Shown here: positions 1-7,822 of the stretch, piece by piece
Position numbering within the stretch: position 1 is the stretch's first letter
How the letters are laid out: each line of letters opens with the position of its first letter
Origin: DASUZB01 sp036377075
GTDB lineage: Bacteria; Actinomycetota; CALGFH01
Reading direction: 5' to 3'
Assembly: GCA_036377075.1 (NCBI GenBank)
Contig: DASUZB010000104.1
Coordinates: 1-17,353, forward strand
DNA length: 17,353 bases
The notes under the pieces: model-generated
Seen by the model: only the letters and a program-made list of their open reading frames with translations
Database searches by the model: none
Told to the model about the DNA's origin: nothing
Position numbers and translations under genes: made by a program

Positions 1-182
1 GCTGGGGCTGGTCGGCTGCTGGGGCTACCGGCTGACGCCCGCCCCCTTCCGGCCACGGGCACGGCGACGGTGGTGGCCCGGCCGGCCGGCGCGGGCGACT
101 ACTGACGCCCAAGGGAGCCTTTCCACAGCCCACGCACTGACGCATCTGCCCGAACACGGGTTCGAGTAGGATTCACGCCGGG
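1..182 (+). other. Left flank: possible 3' end of an upstream gene and IS left end
   Basis: Frame 1 is open from the window edge to a TGA at 103-105 and could be the last 34 codons of an upstream gene. Frame 2 is also open, to a TAG at 167-169, and begins with a hydrophobic then Arg/Trp-rich stretch. The two cannot be separated without upstream sequence. Between 149 and 164 there is a small hairpin (arms CGAAC at 151-155 and GTTCG at 160-164, loop ACGG), 19 bases before the tnpB start, which may belong to the element's left end. No convincing promoter is visible. Confidence 0.25.
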
Positions 183-1419
183 ATGCTCGTGACCCAGGCC
201 TACCGGTACGCCCTCGACCCCACCCCGCGGCAGCAGCGGGCACTGCGGTCGCACTGCGGCGCGGCCCGGTGCGCCTACAACTGGGCACTTGACCTGGTCA
301 AGCAGCGCCTGGACCAGCGCGCCGCCGGCAAGGACGTCGAGGTGCCGTGGACGCTGCCGGCGCTGCGCCGGGAGTGGAACCGCGCCAAGGACCAGGTGGC
401 CCCGTGGTGGCGGGAGAACTCCAAGGAGGCCTACAACTCCGGCCTGGACGCCCTGGCCCGCGGGCTGAAGAACTGGTCGGACTCCAAGCACGGCCGGCGC
501 AAAGGCACCAAGGTTGGTTTCCCGAGGTTCAAGGCTAAGCATCGTGCTCGGCCGTCCTGCCGGTTCACCACCGGCGGGATCCGCGTCGAGGCCGACCGCC
601 ACCATGTCACCCTGCCGAAGATCGGCCGGATCCGTACGCACGAGTCCACCCGTAAGCTCGCCCGCCGCCTGGAAGCCGGCACCGCCCGCATCCTGTCAGC
701 CACGATCTCGCGCACCGCCGACCGCTGGTATGTGAGCTTCACCGTCGAAGTCCAGCGCCGCATCCCCGAGGTGCCGCGTGCTGGCAGCGTGGTGGGCGTG
801 AACGTCGGCGTACGCCACCGGGCGGTGCTGTCCACTGGGCAGCTCGTCGCCAATCCTCGCCCGCTCGACCAGGCCCAGCGGCGGCTGCGCCGGCTCAACC
901 GCCAGCTCGCCCGCCGCCACGGTCCAAGGGGCGAAGACGGCACCCGCCAGACCCCCTCGGCGGGATGGCAGCAAACCCGCCGGCGACTGGCCCAGACGCA
1001 CGCCCGCGTGGCACACCTCCGCTACGACGGCCTGCACGAGCTCACCACCGAGCTTGCCAGCAGCCATGGGACGGTGGTGGTCGAGCGGCTCAACATCGCC
1101 GGCATGCTGCGCAACCGCCTGGGCCGGGACGCGGCTGGTCCAGGCGGACCCGTTCTACCCGTCCAGCAAGACGTGCTCGGCCTGCGGGGCAGCGAAAGCC
1201 AAGCTGCCGCTGTCAGCCCGGGCGTTCTGCTGCGAGACCTGCGGCATTCGCATCGACCGTGACCTCAACGCCGCGTTGAACCTCGCCGCGCTGGTCACCG
1301 AGGTGGTCGCCGGGAGTGGTCCGGAGACCCAAAACGCCCGTGGAGGGGACGCAAGACCCGGCCTGGCCGGGCAGACCCCTTTGAAGCGGGAACCCCGCGC
1401 CAGCCGCGCGCTGAGGTAA
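183..1419 (+). pseudogene. tnpB: IS200/IS605-family TnpB (IS1341-like), frameshifted, RuvC Asp replaced by Asn
   Basis: TnpB proteins are RNA-guided RuvC nucleases of IS200/IS605 transposons. The N-terminus (LVTQAYRYALDPTPRQQ), the helical domain and the RuvC core are typical. The reading frame is broken near 1115-1135. The first part runs in frame to about residue 314 (motif GMLRNRLGRD), and the homologous sequence resumes one frame over with TRLVQADPFYPSSKTC, the CxxC...CxxC zinc finger and DRDLNAALNLA, ending at TAA 1417-1419. About 25-30 residues that normally link these parts (the helix leading to YKT) are missing, so a deletion of roughly 75-85 bp caused the shift. RuvC-I reads GVNVG: the first catalytic Asp is Asn207 (AAC at 801-803). 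RuvC-II Glu301 (VVVERLN) and the RuvC-III Asp (near 1261) remain. There is no tnpA nearby. A dead copy is the simplest reading. Confidence 0.88.
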
Positions 1420-1429
1420 GACGGGGACC

Positions 1430-1479
1430 GCCGGCCGGTAACGGCCGGCTGCCTAGATCGCTGATGCTCGCTGGCGATC
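1430..1479 (+). repeat. Hairpins at the presumed right end of the tnpB element
   Basis: Two stem-loops lie just past the tnpB stop. The first is perfect: GCCGGCCG (1430-1437), tetraloop GTAA (1438-1441), CGGCCGGC (1442-1449). The second pairs GATCGC (1456-1461) with GCGATC (1474-1479) across a 12-base loop. IS200/IS605 right ends carry subterminal hairpins, and the omega RNA that guides TnpB is made from the 3' end of tnpB into the right end, so these are candidates for the right end and omega-RNA scaffold. The exact element boundary cannot be placed from one copy. The first hairpin could instead be an intrinsic-type stem, but no T-run follows it. Confidence 0.45.
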
Positions 1480-1545
1480 AGGGTAACGGTCTACGCTGGC
1501 GGGAGAAGAGAGCCACCGGTCCACGCACGAGGGAGGCCATCGCGA

Positions 1546-3012
1546 ATGAGCATCGCAGCCAACGAGCAGCGGGTCGTCGACGCGGTCACCCCCAAGCTGC
1601 TCATCGGCGGGGAATGGCGCGACGCCGAAGGCGGCGCCACCCTGGAGGTGGAGGACCCCTCCACCGGCGAGCCGCTGTGCGAGGTGGCCAGCGCCAGCCC
1701 CGCCGACGGCAAGGCCGCGCTCGCCGCGGCCGTGGACGCCCAGGCCGACTGGGCCGCCCACCCGCCCCGGGAGCGCGGCGAGATCCTGCGGCGCGCCTTC
1801 GAGCGCATCACCGCCCAGAGCGACGACCTCGCCCTGCTGATGACCCTGGAGATGGGCAAGCCGCTGGCCGAGTCCAAGGCGGAGATCGCCTACGCGGCCG
1901 AGTTCTTCCGCTGGTTCGCCGAGGAGGCGGTGCGCATCGCCGGCCGCTACTCGGTCGCCCCCAACGGCAAGGGCCGCATGCTCACCCTGCGGCAGCCGGT
2001 CGGGCCCTGCCTGCTGATCACCCCGTGGAACTTCCCCATGGCGATGGGCACCCGCAAGATCGGCCCGGCGGTCGCCGCCGGCTGCACCATGGTGGTCAAG
2101 CCGGCCAAGCAGACGCCGCTGTCGATGCTCGCCCTCGCCCGCATCCTGGAGGAGTGCGGCCTGCCGCCCGGGGTGCTCAACGTGGTCGTCAGCCAGCACT
2201 CGGGCGCGGTGATGGAGCCGCTGATCAAGGACGGGCGCACCCGCAAGCTGTCGTTCACCGGCTCCACCGAGGTCGGCCGCACGCTGATCGCCCAGGCGGC
2301 CGACCAGATCCTGCGCGTCTCCATGGAGCTCGGCGGCAACGCCCCGTTCCTGATCTTCGACGACGCCGACCTCGACCTCGCCGTCGAGGGCGCGATGATC
2401 GCCAAGATGCGCAACATCGGCGAGGCCTGCACCGCGGCCAACCGCTTCCACGTCGCCGAGTCCGTGGCCGAGCCGTTCGCCGCCAAGCTGGCCGAGCGCA
2501 TGGGCGCGCTGCGGATCGGCCGCGGCACCGACGACGGCGTGCAGGTGGGCCCGCTGATCGACGCGGCGGCGGTGAAGAAGGTCAGCGAGCTGGTCGACGA
2601 CGCGCTCGGCAAGGGCGCCACCGCCGTGGTCGGCGGCCGCGCCGGCAACGGCCGCGGCTACTTCTACGAGCCCACCGTGCTGGCCGGCGTGCCCGGCGAC
2701 GCGCGCGTGCTCAAGGAGGAGATCTTCGGCCCGGTCGCGCCGGTGGCCGCGTTCGGCTCCGAGGACGCGGCGGTGGCGGCGGCCAACGACACCGAGTACG
2801 GCCTGGTCGCCTACGTGTACACCAGCAACCTGCAGCGCGCCTTCCGGGTGATCGAGGGGCTCGAGACCGGCATGGTCGGGCTCAACCAGGGCATGGTCTC
2901 CAACCCGGCCGCGCCCTTCGGCGGCGTCAAGCAGTCCGGCTTCGGCCGCGAGGGCGGCCTGGAGGGCATCGAGGAGTACCTGGAGACCAAGTACGTCGCC
3001 ATGAACCTGTAG
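1546..3012 (+). CDS. gabD: NAD(P)-dependent succinate-semialdehyde dehydrogenase-like aldehyde dehydrogenase
   Basis: This 488-residue protein is a full-length ALDH-superfamily enzyme. Family members of this subgroup oxidise succinate semialdehyde to succinate with NAD(P)+, the last step of GABA degradation. It shows the cofactor-pocket motif TPWNFPMAM with Asn162, FTGSTEVGR, the general base Glu261 in SMELGGNAPF, and the nucleophile Cys295 in MRNIGEACTAANRF. It also has EIFGPVAPV and the C-terminal PFGGVKQSGFGREGG. The overall pattern is closest to GabD-type SSADH, but substrate choice in this family is not certain from motifs, and another semialdehyde is possible. The ATG start is preceded by GAGGGAGG at a good distance. 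A weak -10-like TACGCT at 1492-1497 may drive it. The gene ends 51 bases before the lnt start used here. Confidence 0.85.
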   Translation: MSIAANEQRVVDAVTPKLLIGGEWRDAEGGATLEVEDPSTGEPLCEVASASPADGKAALAAAVDAQADWAAHPPRERGEILRRAFERITAQSDDLALLMTLEMGKPLAESKAEIAYAAEFFRWFAEEAVRIAGRYSVAPNGKGRMLTLRQPVGPCLLITPWNFPMAMGTRKIGPAVAAGCTMVVKPAKQTPLSMLALARILEECGLPPGVLNVVVSQHSGAVMEPLIKDGRTRKLSFTGSTEVGRTLIAQAADQILRVSMELGGNAPFLIFDDADLDLAVEGAMIAKMRNIGEACTAANRFHVAESVAEPFAAKLAERMGALRIGRGTDDGVQVGPLIDAAAVKKVSELVDDALGKGATAVVGGRAGNGRGYFYEPTVLAGVPGDARVLKEEIFGPVAPVAAFGSEDAAVAAANDTEYGLVAYVYTSNLQRAFRVIEGLETGMVGLNQGMVSNPAAPFGGVKQSGFGREGGLEGIEEYLETKYVAMNL

Positions 3013-3063
3013 ACCTGGAGGGCCGCGAAGCTGGACGAGGCCACCGCCGGCCCGGCCGCCGGT

Positions 3064-4692
3064 GTGCGGCCCGGCGGTCCCTGGGTGCCCCGCGCGCTCG
3101 CCGTGCTGCTCGGCGCGCCGCTGGCGCTCGCCTTCCCGCGCCCGTCGCTCTGGGTCCTGGCCTTCTTCGGCCTGGCGCCGCTGGTGGTGCTCGTCCGGTC
3201 GGCGCCGAGCGGGCGCGAGGCGGCGGTCGTGGCCTGGCTCGGCGGGGCCGGCTTCTTCTTCGCGGTCGACTCGTTCGTGCTCAACAAGGTGGGGCCGTTC
3301 GCCCCGCCGCTGGCGCTGCTGCTCGGCACCACCTGGCTGCCGTGGGGCTGGCTCGCCTGGGCGCTGCTGCGCGGCCGGCCGGGACCCGGGCGCGTGCTGG
3401 CGGCGCTGCTGCTGGTCCCCAGCGCCTGGGTGGCCGGCGAGTACGTGCGCTCCTGGCAGGGGTTCGGCGGCCCGTGGGGGCTGCTCGGCGCGAGCCAGTG
3501 GAACCAGCCGGCGGTGCTCGCGCTCGCCTCGGTCGGGGGCGTCTGGGCGGTCGGGTTCCTGCTGGTGGCCGTCAACGTCGGCGTCGCCGTGGCCTGCCGC
3601 CCTTTGGCGGGCCAGGACGACCGACAGCAGCGCCGTCCGCGTGCATCGCTATTCAGTGGTGGGTTCGCCGTGATGGTCTTCGGGGGGCGTGCGGGGGGCG
3701 GAGCCCCCCGCAGTCTGGCGCTGGGGGTGCCGCTGGCGCTGGTCGCCGGCACGCTGGCGTACGCGGCGGCGCGGCCCGCGCCGGGGGATACCCGGACGAT
3801 TCGGGTGGCGCTGGTGCAGCCGGGCGTGATTTCGTCCGTCGAGGCCCGCTTCCGCGCCAGCGAGGCGGCCACCCTCGGGCTCGCCGGCAGCCGGCCCGAC
3901 CTGGTCGTGTGGGGCGAGAGCAGCGTCGGCCGCGACCCCGACCGCAACCCGGGCGACCTGGTCCGGATCGCCGCGGCCGCCCGGGCGGTCGGCGCGCCGG
4001 TGCTGGTCAACGTCGACGCCGACCGTGCCGGCGGGGGCGGCATCTACAAGAGCTCGGTGCTGGTCGGCCCGGACGGCCGCCGCCTCGGCAGCTACGACAA
4101 GATGCGCCTGGTCCCGTTCGGCGAGTACGTGCCGTTGCGGCCGCTGTTCGGCTGGGTCACCCGCTTCACCGACGCCGCCGCCGCCGACCGCCGCCGCGGC
4201 ACCAGCCTGCGGGTGCTGCACGCCGGCCCGGTCGCCGCCGGGCCGCTGGTCTGCTTCGAGTCCGCCTTCCCCGACCTGGCCAGGAACCTGGCGGCGCGCG
4301 GCGCCGACCTGGTCGTGGTGCAGAGCGCCACCACCACCTTCCAGCACAGCTGGGGGCCGGACCAGCACGCCAGCCTCGCCGCGGTGCGCGCGGTCGAGTC
4401 CGGCCGGCCGGTGGTGCAGGCCGCGCTGAGCGGCGTCTCGGCCGCCTTCGACGCCCGCGGCCGGCGCCTCGCCTGGCGCCCCACCGGCTGGCGCGGCGCG
4501 GTCGTGGTCGAGCTGCCCCGCAGCGGCGGGACCACCCCCTACGTGCGCTTCGGCGACTGGCTGCCGCGGGCCTGCTGCCTGGCCCTCGCGGGCGCGGCCC
4601 TGGCCGCCCTGTCACGCCGGCGGCGTTCTCGACCGAAGAAGGAGGAGGCGCTACCCTCCGCCACGGAGGCTCTACAGCGCGAGCATCGTTAG
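3064..4692 (+). CDS. lnt: Apolipoprotein N-acyltransferase
   Basis: Lnt is a membrane enzyme that adds an N-acyl chain to the diacylglyceryl cysteine of lipoproteins. The N-terminal 180 residues are a series of hydrophobic segments. After one more segment (LALGVPLALVAGTLAYAA) comes a nitrilase-fold domain with the expected triad: Glu285 (VVWGESSVG), Lys346 (SYDKMRLVPFGEYVP) and Cys397 (LVCFESAFPD). A last membrane segment and a basic tail close it. GTG 3064 has no visible Shine-Dalgarno. A GGAGG at 3017-3021 sits 9 bases before an in-frame CTG at 3031, so translation may begin there and add 11 residues. Residues about 179-218 form an unusual hydrophilic, Arg/Gly-rich spacer encoded by less GC-rich DNA and containing a perfect palindrome (see 3691). 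Only 9 bases separate its stop from pfkA, which suggests co-transcription. Confidence 0.9.
   Translation: MRPGGPWVPRALAVLLGAPLALAFPRPSLWVLAFFGLAPLVVLVRSAPSGREAAVVAWLGGAGFFFAVDSFVLNKVGPFAPPLALLLGTTWLPWGWLAWALLRGRPGPGRVLAALLLVPSAWVAGEYVRSWQGFGGPWGLLGASQWNQPAVLALASVGGVWAVGFLLVAVNVGVAVACRPLAGQDDRQQRRPRASLFSGGFAVMVFGGRAGGGAPRSLALGVPLALVAGTLAYAAARPAPGDTRTIRVALVQPGVISSVEARFRASEAATLGLAGSRPDLVVWGESSVGRDPDRNPGDLVRIAAAARAVGAPVLVNVDADRAGGGGIYKSSVLVGPDGRRLGSYDKMRLVPFGEYVPLRPLFGWVTRFTDAAAADRRRGTSLRVLHAGPVAAGPLVCFESAFPDLARNLAARGADLVVVQSATTTFQHSWGPDQHASLAAVRAVESGRPVVQAALSGVSAAFDARGRRLAWRPTGWRGAVVVELPRSGGTTPYVRFGDWLPRACCLALAGAALAALSRRRRSRPKKEEALPSATEALQREHR
3691..3711. repeat. Perfect GC palindrome inside lnt
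   Basis: GCGGGGGGC (3691-3699) and GCCCCCCGC (3703-3711) form a 9-bp stem around the loop GGA. It lies at the end of an atypical stretch (about 3600-3711) that encodes a hydrophilic linker between membrane segments of Lnt. The right arm, GAGCCCCCCG, is shared with the element inside the methyltransferase gene at 7462-7529. Confidence 0.6.
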
Positions 4693-4701
4693 GGGACGCG
4701 G

Positions 4702-5814
4702 ATGCCACATCCGATCCGCCGGATCGGCGTTCTGACCAGCGGCGGCGACGCGCCGGGGCTGAACGCGGTCATCCGGGCGGTGGTCAAGACCGCCTCGATC
4801 GAGTACGGCTGGACGGTCGCCGGGGTCGAGAGCGGCTTCGAGGGGCTGGTCGGCAAGCCGCGGGTCCGCCCGCTCGACCTCGGCTCGGTCAGCGGGCTGC
4901 TGCCGCGCGGCGGCACCATCCTCGGCTCCACCAACAAGGGCCACTTCGCGATGATGGAGGTCGACGGCAAGCCCTACCGCGACCCGGCGCCCTACAAGGA
5001 GCTCGCCGCCAACCTGCGCCGCCTGGCGATCGACGCGCTGGTGGTCATCGGCGGCGAGGGCAGCCAGGGGATCGCCTGCGAGCTGGCCAGGTACGGCGTG
5101 CGCGCCATCGGCGTGCCCAAGACGATCGACAACGACCTCTACGGCTGCGACCAGACCTTCGGCTTCGACACCGCCCTGACGGTCGCGACCGAGGCGATCG
5201 ACCGGCTGCACACCACCGCCGCCAGCCACGACCGGGTGATGGTGCTCGAGGTGATGGGCCGCGACACCGGCTGGATCGCGCTGCACTCCGGCATCGGCGG
5301 CGGCGCCGACATCATCCTCGTCCCGGAGATCCCCTTCTCCGTCGACGCGGTCGCCAACACGGTGCTGACGCGCGAGTACCAGGGGTCGAACTTCTCCATC
5401 ATCGTCTGCGCGGAGGGCGCCCAGGAGGCCGGCAGCGGCCAGGTCTACCAGGAGTCGACCGGCACGCTCGGCGGGATCGGCGGCTACGTCGCCACCCGCG
5501 TGGCGAAGGCGACCGGCAAGGACGCGCGCGTGGTGGTCCTCGGCCACCTGCAGCGCGGCGGCATGCCGACGCCGTTCGACCGGATCCTCGCCACCCGCTT
5601 CGGCGCGGCCGCGGTGCACGCGCTCGCCGAGGGCCACTACGGCGAGGTGATCGTGATGGCCGAGGGCGCCATCAAGACGATCGCGATGCTCGAGTGCGCC
5701 GGCCGCACCCGCACCGTCCCCACCGACCACGAGATCGTGCGGGCCGCCCGCGGCCTGGGCATCGGCTTCGGCGACGAGGACGACACCGAGCTGGACACCG
5801 AGGCACTCGCCTGA
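4702..5814 (+). CDS. pfkA: ATP-dependent 6-phosphofructokinase (group III PfkA)
   Basis: PFK phosphorylates fructose 6-phosphate to fructose 1,6-bisphosphate, the committed step of glycolysis. The 370-residue protein starts with the nucleotide-binding GVLTSGGDAPGLNAVIR and has GGEGS at 117-121, PKTIDND at 139-145 with the catalytic Asp143, and MGRDTGWIA. Donor choice in this family is read from two positions (E. coli 104 and 124). Here they are Gly120 and Lys140, the combination seen in ATP-using actinobacterial group III enzymes, whereas pyrophosphate users have Asp at the first. I therefore infer ATP. It begins 9 bases after the lnt stop, with TTAGGGG as a modest ribosome site. The acidic C-terminal tail (DEDDTELDTE) is not conserved in the family. 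Confidence 0.92.
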   Translation: MPHPIRRIGVLTSGGDAPGLNAVIRAVVKTASIEYGWTVAGVESGFEGLVGKPRVRPLDLGSVSGLLPRGGTILGSTNKGHFAMMEVDGKPYRDPAPYKELAANLRRLAIDALVVIGGEGSQGIACELARYGVRAIGVPKTIDNDLYGCDQTFGFDTALTVATEAIDRLHTTAASHDRVMVLEVMGRDTGWIALHSGIGGGADIILVPEIPFSVDAVANTVLTREYQGSNFSIIVCAEGAQEAGSGQVYQESTGTLGGIGGYVATRVAKATGKDARVVVLGHLQRGGMPTPFDRILATRFGAAAVHALAEGHYGEVIVMAEGAIKTIAMLECAGRTRTVPTDHEIVRAARGLGIGFGDEDDTELDTEALA

Positions 5815-5854
5815 CCGACGGGCCGCTGTCGCTGGCGTCTGGTATCTGTTTCGC

Positions 5855-6862
5855 GTGACCAAGCCGCCGATCCACCGACCCGAGCCGCCGGCGCTGACGG
5901 CGCCGCCGGCGCGGGGCAGCGGCGACCCCGACGCCGACCTGGCCGAGCTGCTGGAACGGGCGGAGGGCTACGCCCTGCGCGCCAAGGCGCCGGCGACGCT
6001 GCGGGCCTACGCCACCGACTGGCGCCACTTCAGCGCCTGGTGCGCCGCCCGCGGCATCGCCTCCCTGCCGGCGGAGGTGCGCACCGTGGCCGCCTACCTC
6101 TCCGCCCACGCCGGCCGTTCGGCGGTCACCACCCTGCGCCGCCGGCTCTCCTCGATCTCCCAGGTCCACCAGGCCGCCGGCTGGCCGAGCCCCACCGCCA
6201 CCGCCGAGGTCCGCCTGGTCTGGCAGGGCATCGTGCGCACCCACGGCAGCCGGCCGCTGCGCCGCGCCGAGCCGGCCGTCACCGAGACCCTGCGCGCCCT
6301 GGTCGACGGCCTCGACTCCAGCCGCAAGGGCCGCCGCGACCGCGCCCTGCTGCTGCTCGGCTTCGCCGGCTTCCTGCGCCGCTCCGAGCTGGTCGCGCTC
6401 GACGTCGGCGACGTGGCCGAGGTGCCCGAGGGCCTCGAGGTGCTGGTGCGCCGCTCCCAGACCGACCAGCACGGCGAGGGCGCCGTGCTGCCGATCCCCT
6501 GGGGCCGGCACGCCGCCACCTGCCCGGTGCGGGCCTGGCGGGCGTGGCTCCAGGTGTCCGACGTCAGCGACGGGCCCGCCTTCCGCGCGGTCGACCGGCA
6601 CGGCAACGTCGGCGCGGGGCGGCTCTCCGACCGCACCGTCGCCCGGGTGGTCAAGCAGGCGGCCCAGCGGGCGCGGCTCGACCCGTCCCAGTTCTCCGGC
6701 CACAGCCTCCGCTCCGGCCTGGCCGTGGCCGCCGCGCAGGCCGGCGTCGCCGAGGGGCTGATCATGGAGCAGGGCCGCTGGAAGTCCCCCACGGTGGTGC
6801 GCACCTACGTGCGCCGCGGCGAGCGGTGGCGCGAGGTGGTCGCCGGCCAGGTCGGCCTGTAG
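5855..6862 (+). CDS. Tyrosine recombinase / site-specific integrase (solitary)
   Basis: This 335-residue protein has an N-terminal SAM-like core-binding domain (about 30-125) and a C-terminal catalytic domain. Visible active-site residues are Arg175 (GFLRRSEL), His283 and Arg286 (HSLRSG), Trp309 in the His/Trp position (GRWKS) and the nucleophile Tyr318 (VRTYVRR). The beta-hairpin Lys, usual as SKTDQ in this subgroup, is Gln202 (RRSQTDQ). The start is GTG with no strong ribosome site. It lies 40 bases after pfkA and ends 16 bases before the convergent methyltransferase. No excisionase, relaxase, phage or cargo genes surround it, and no tRNA is next to it, so it may be a remnant or a resident recombinase of unknown target. 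A XerC/D role is unlikely because the Xer signature is not evident. Confidence 0.88.
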   Translation: MTKPPIHRPEPPALTAPPARGSGDPDADLAELLERAEGYALRAKAPATLRAYATDWRHFSAWCAARGIASLPAEVRTVAAYLSAHAGRSAVTTLRRRLSSISQVHQAAGWPSPTATAEVRLVWQGIVRTHGSRPLRRAEPAVTETLRALVDGLDSSRKGRRDRALLLLGFAGFLRRSELVALDVGDVAEVPEGLEVLVRRSQTDQHGEGAVLPIPWGRHAATCPVRAWRAWLQVSDVSDGPAFRAVDRHGNVGAGRLSDRTVARVVKQAAQRARLDPSQFSGHSLRSGLAVAAAQAGVAEGLIMEQGRWKSPTVVRTYVRRGERWREVVAGQVGL

Positions 6863-6878
6863 CCGCTCGCCGGTGCGG

Positions 6879-7799
6879 TCAGGCGGCGCCGGGCCACGAG
6901 AGGGTGACGGCGTGGCGGGGGCCACGGCGCAGGCGCACGCCGTGCTCGTCCTCGACCACGTCGGCGGCGAGCACCGCGGCCAGCTCGGCCTCGCGCTCGC
7001 GCGGCAGGCACAGGCGCCGGCGCAGGAAGGCGACCAGGTCATCGAAGGTCGCGAAGCTGGCCCGGGGGCCGGCGGTCCAGTCCTGGCGCTCGACCACCAG
7101 CCCGAGGGCGCGCAGGGCGGCCTCGGCGTCGTCGGCGGTCGGCCCGTCGGGGCGGTCGAGGTGGTGGAAGGTGCGCCACAGCGGCGCCTCCTCCACCAGC
7201 GGGTGCCGCTCGCCGAGCTGCGCCACCACCCGGTGGCGGGCGTGCGCGGTCAGGGCGCGGGCGAACGGCTCCAGGTCCTGCACGTTGTAGAGGACGTCGT
7301 AGCAGACGACCACGTCGGCGGCGCCGACCCGGTCGGCGACCTCGGGCCAGTGCCCCAGGACCGTCTCGGCGGCGACCTGGGCCTGCCTCGTCGCGGTCCG
7401 GAACGCCTCGAGCATGCCGGCCGACTCGTCGACCGCCACCAGGCGGTTGGCCTTGTTCACCGGGGGGCTACCGCTCGGCTTTGCGTGGCCGCCCGCCGCC
7501 TGGGTTCCGGCCTCGCTCTCGAGCCCCCCGGACCCCCCGCCGGCCAGCGGCAGGCTGGCCGCTCCCCCGCCGGCGCCGACGTCCAGCACCGTCCCGCCGG
7601 GCGGCAGCCAGCGCGCCGCCTCCCGGTCCGACGGGGTCGGCGCCCGCTCCCTGGCCTGGTCGGCGCGCCTGCGGAACAGGCCGACGGGCAGCTCCCAGGG
7701 CGAGTCCGGCACGGCGGCGAGGATCTCCTCGGGGATCGCCCAGGCTTCGAGCTGCTCCCGCCAGGCGCGCAGCGGGTCGGTCGCGGGCGGTGCGGTCAT
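6879..7799 (-). CDS. Class I SAM-dependent methyltransferase with an in-frame insertion
   Basis: The 306-residue protein has a Rossmann-type SAM fold: motif I VLDVGAGGG (71-79), the acidic ribose contact after NRLVAVDES (118-126), and VVVCYDVLYNV (163-173) as the motif IV region. The substrate cannot be told. Between motif I and the next strand, where relatives have a few residues, there is about 30 extra residues rich in Gly, Ser, Ala and Pro (87-116), encoded by the palindrome-ended segment at 7462-7529. The frame is kept, and the loop is probably tolerated because it lies between secondary structures. The gene follows the protease by 23 bases on the same strand, but its GGAGGG ribosome site is rather far (15 bases) from the ATG. 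Confidence 0.8.
   Translation of the reverse strand: MTAPPATDPLRAWREQLEAWAIPEEILAAVPDSPWELPVGLFRRRADQARERAPTPSDREAARWLPPGGTVLDVGAGGGAASLPLAGGGSGGLESEAGTQAAGGHAKPSGSPPVNKANRLVAVDESAGMLEAFRTATRQAQVAAETVLGHWPEVADRVGAADVVVCYDVLYNVQDLEPFARALTAHARHRVVAQLGERHPLVEEAPLWRTFHHLDRPDGPTADDAEAALRALGLVVERQDWTAGPRASFATFDDLVAFLRRRLCLPREREAELAAVLAADVVEDEHGVRLRRGPRHAVTLSWPGAA
7462..7529. repeat. 68-bp palindrome-ended insertion inside the methyltransferase gene
   Basis: The segment is bounded by GGGGGGCT (7462-7469) and AGCCCCCC (7522-7529), an 8-bp inverted repeat with 52 bases between. It encodes residues 91-113 of the methyltransferase, a low-complexity loop that splits the conserved SAM-binding region. The arms resemble the palindrome in lnt (3691-3711). 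Confidence 0.6.
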
Positions 7800-7822
7800 G
7801 CCGTGAAACTAGCACCCTCCGC

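Noticed and set aside
183..1419. Functional TldR-type RNA-guided repressor
   Set aside because: The deletion and frameshift remove part of the RuvC/target-binding region, and no typical TldR neighbour is present.
1464..5858. A 1464-codon open frame on the plus strand
   Set aside because: It is the +2/+3 shadow of gabD, lnt and pfkA, Arg/Pro/Gly-rich with no domain; high GC keeps stops rare.
5855..6862. Prophage or integrative element next to the integrase
   Set aside because: Flanking genes are ordinary chromosomal genes; no phage, conjugation or cargo genes and no repeated att-like sites were seen.
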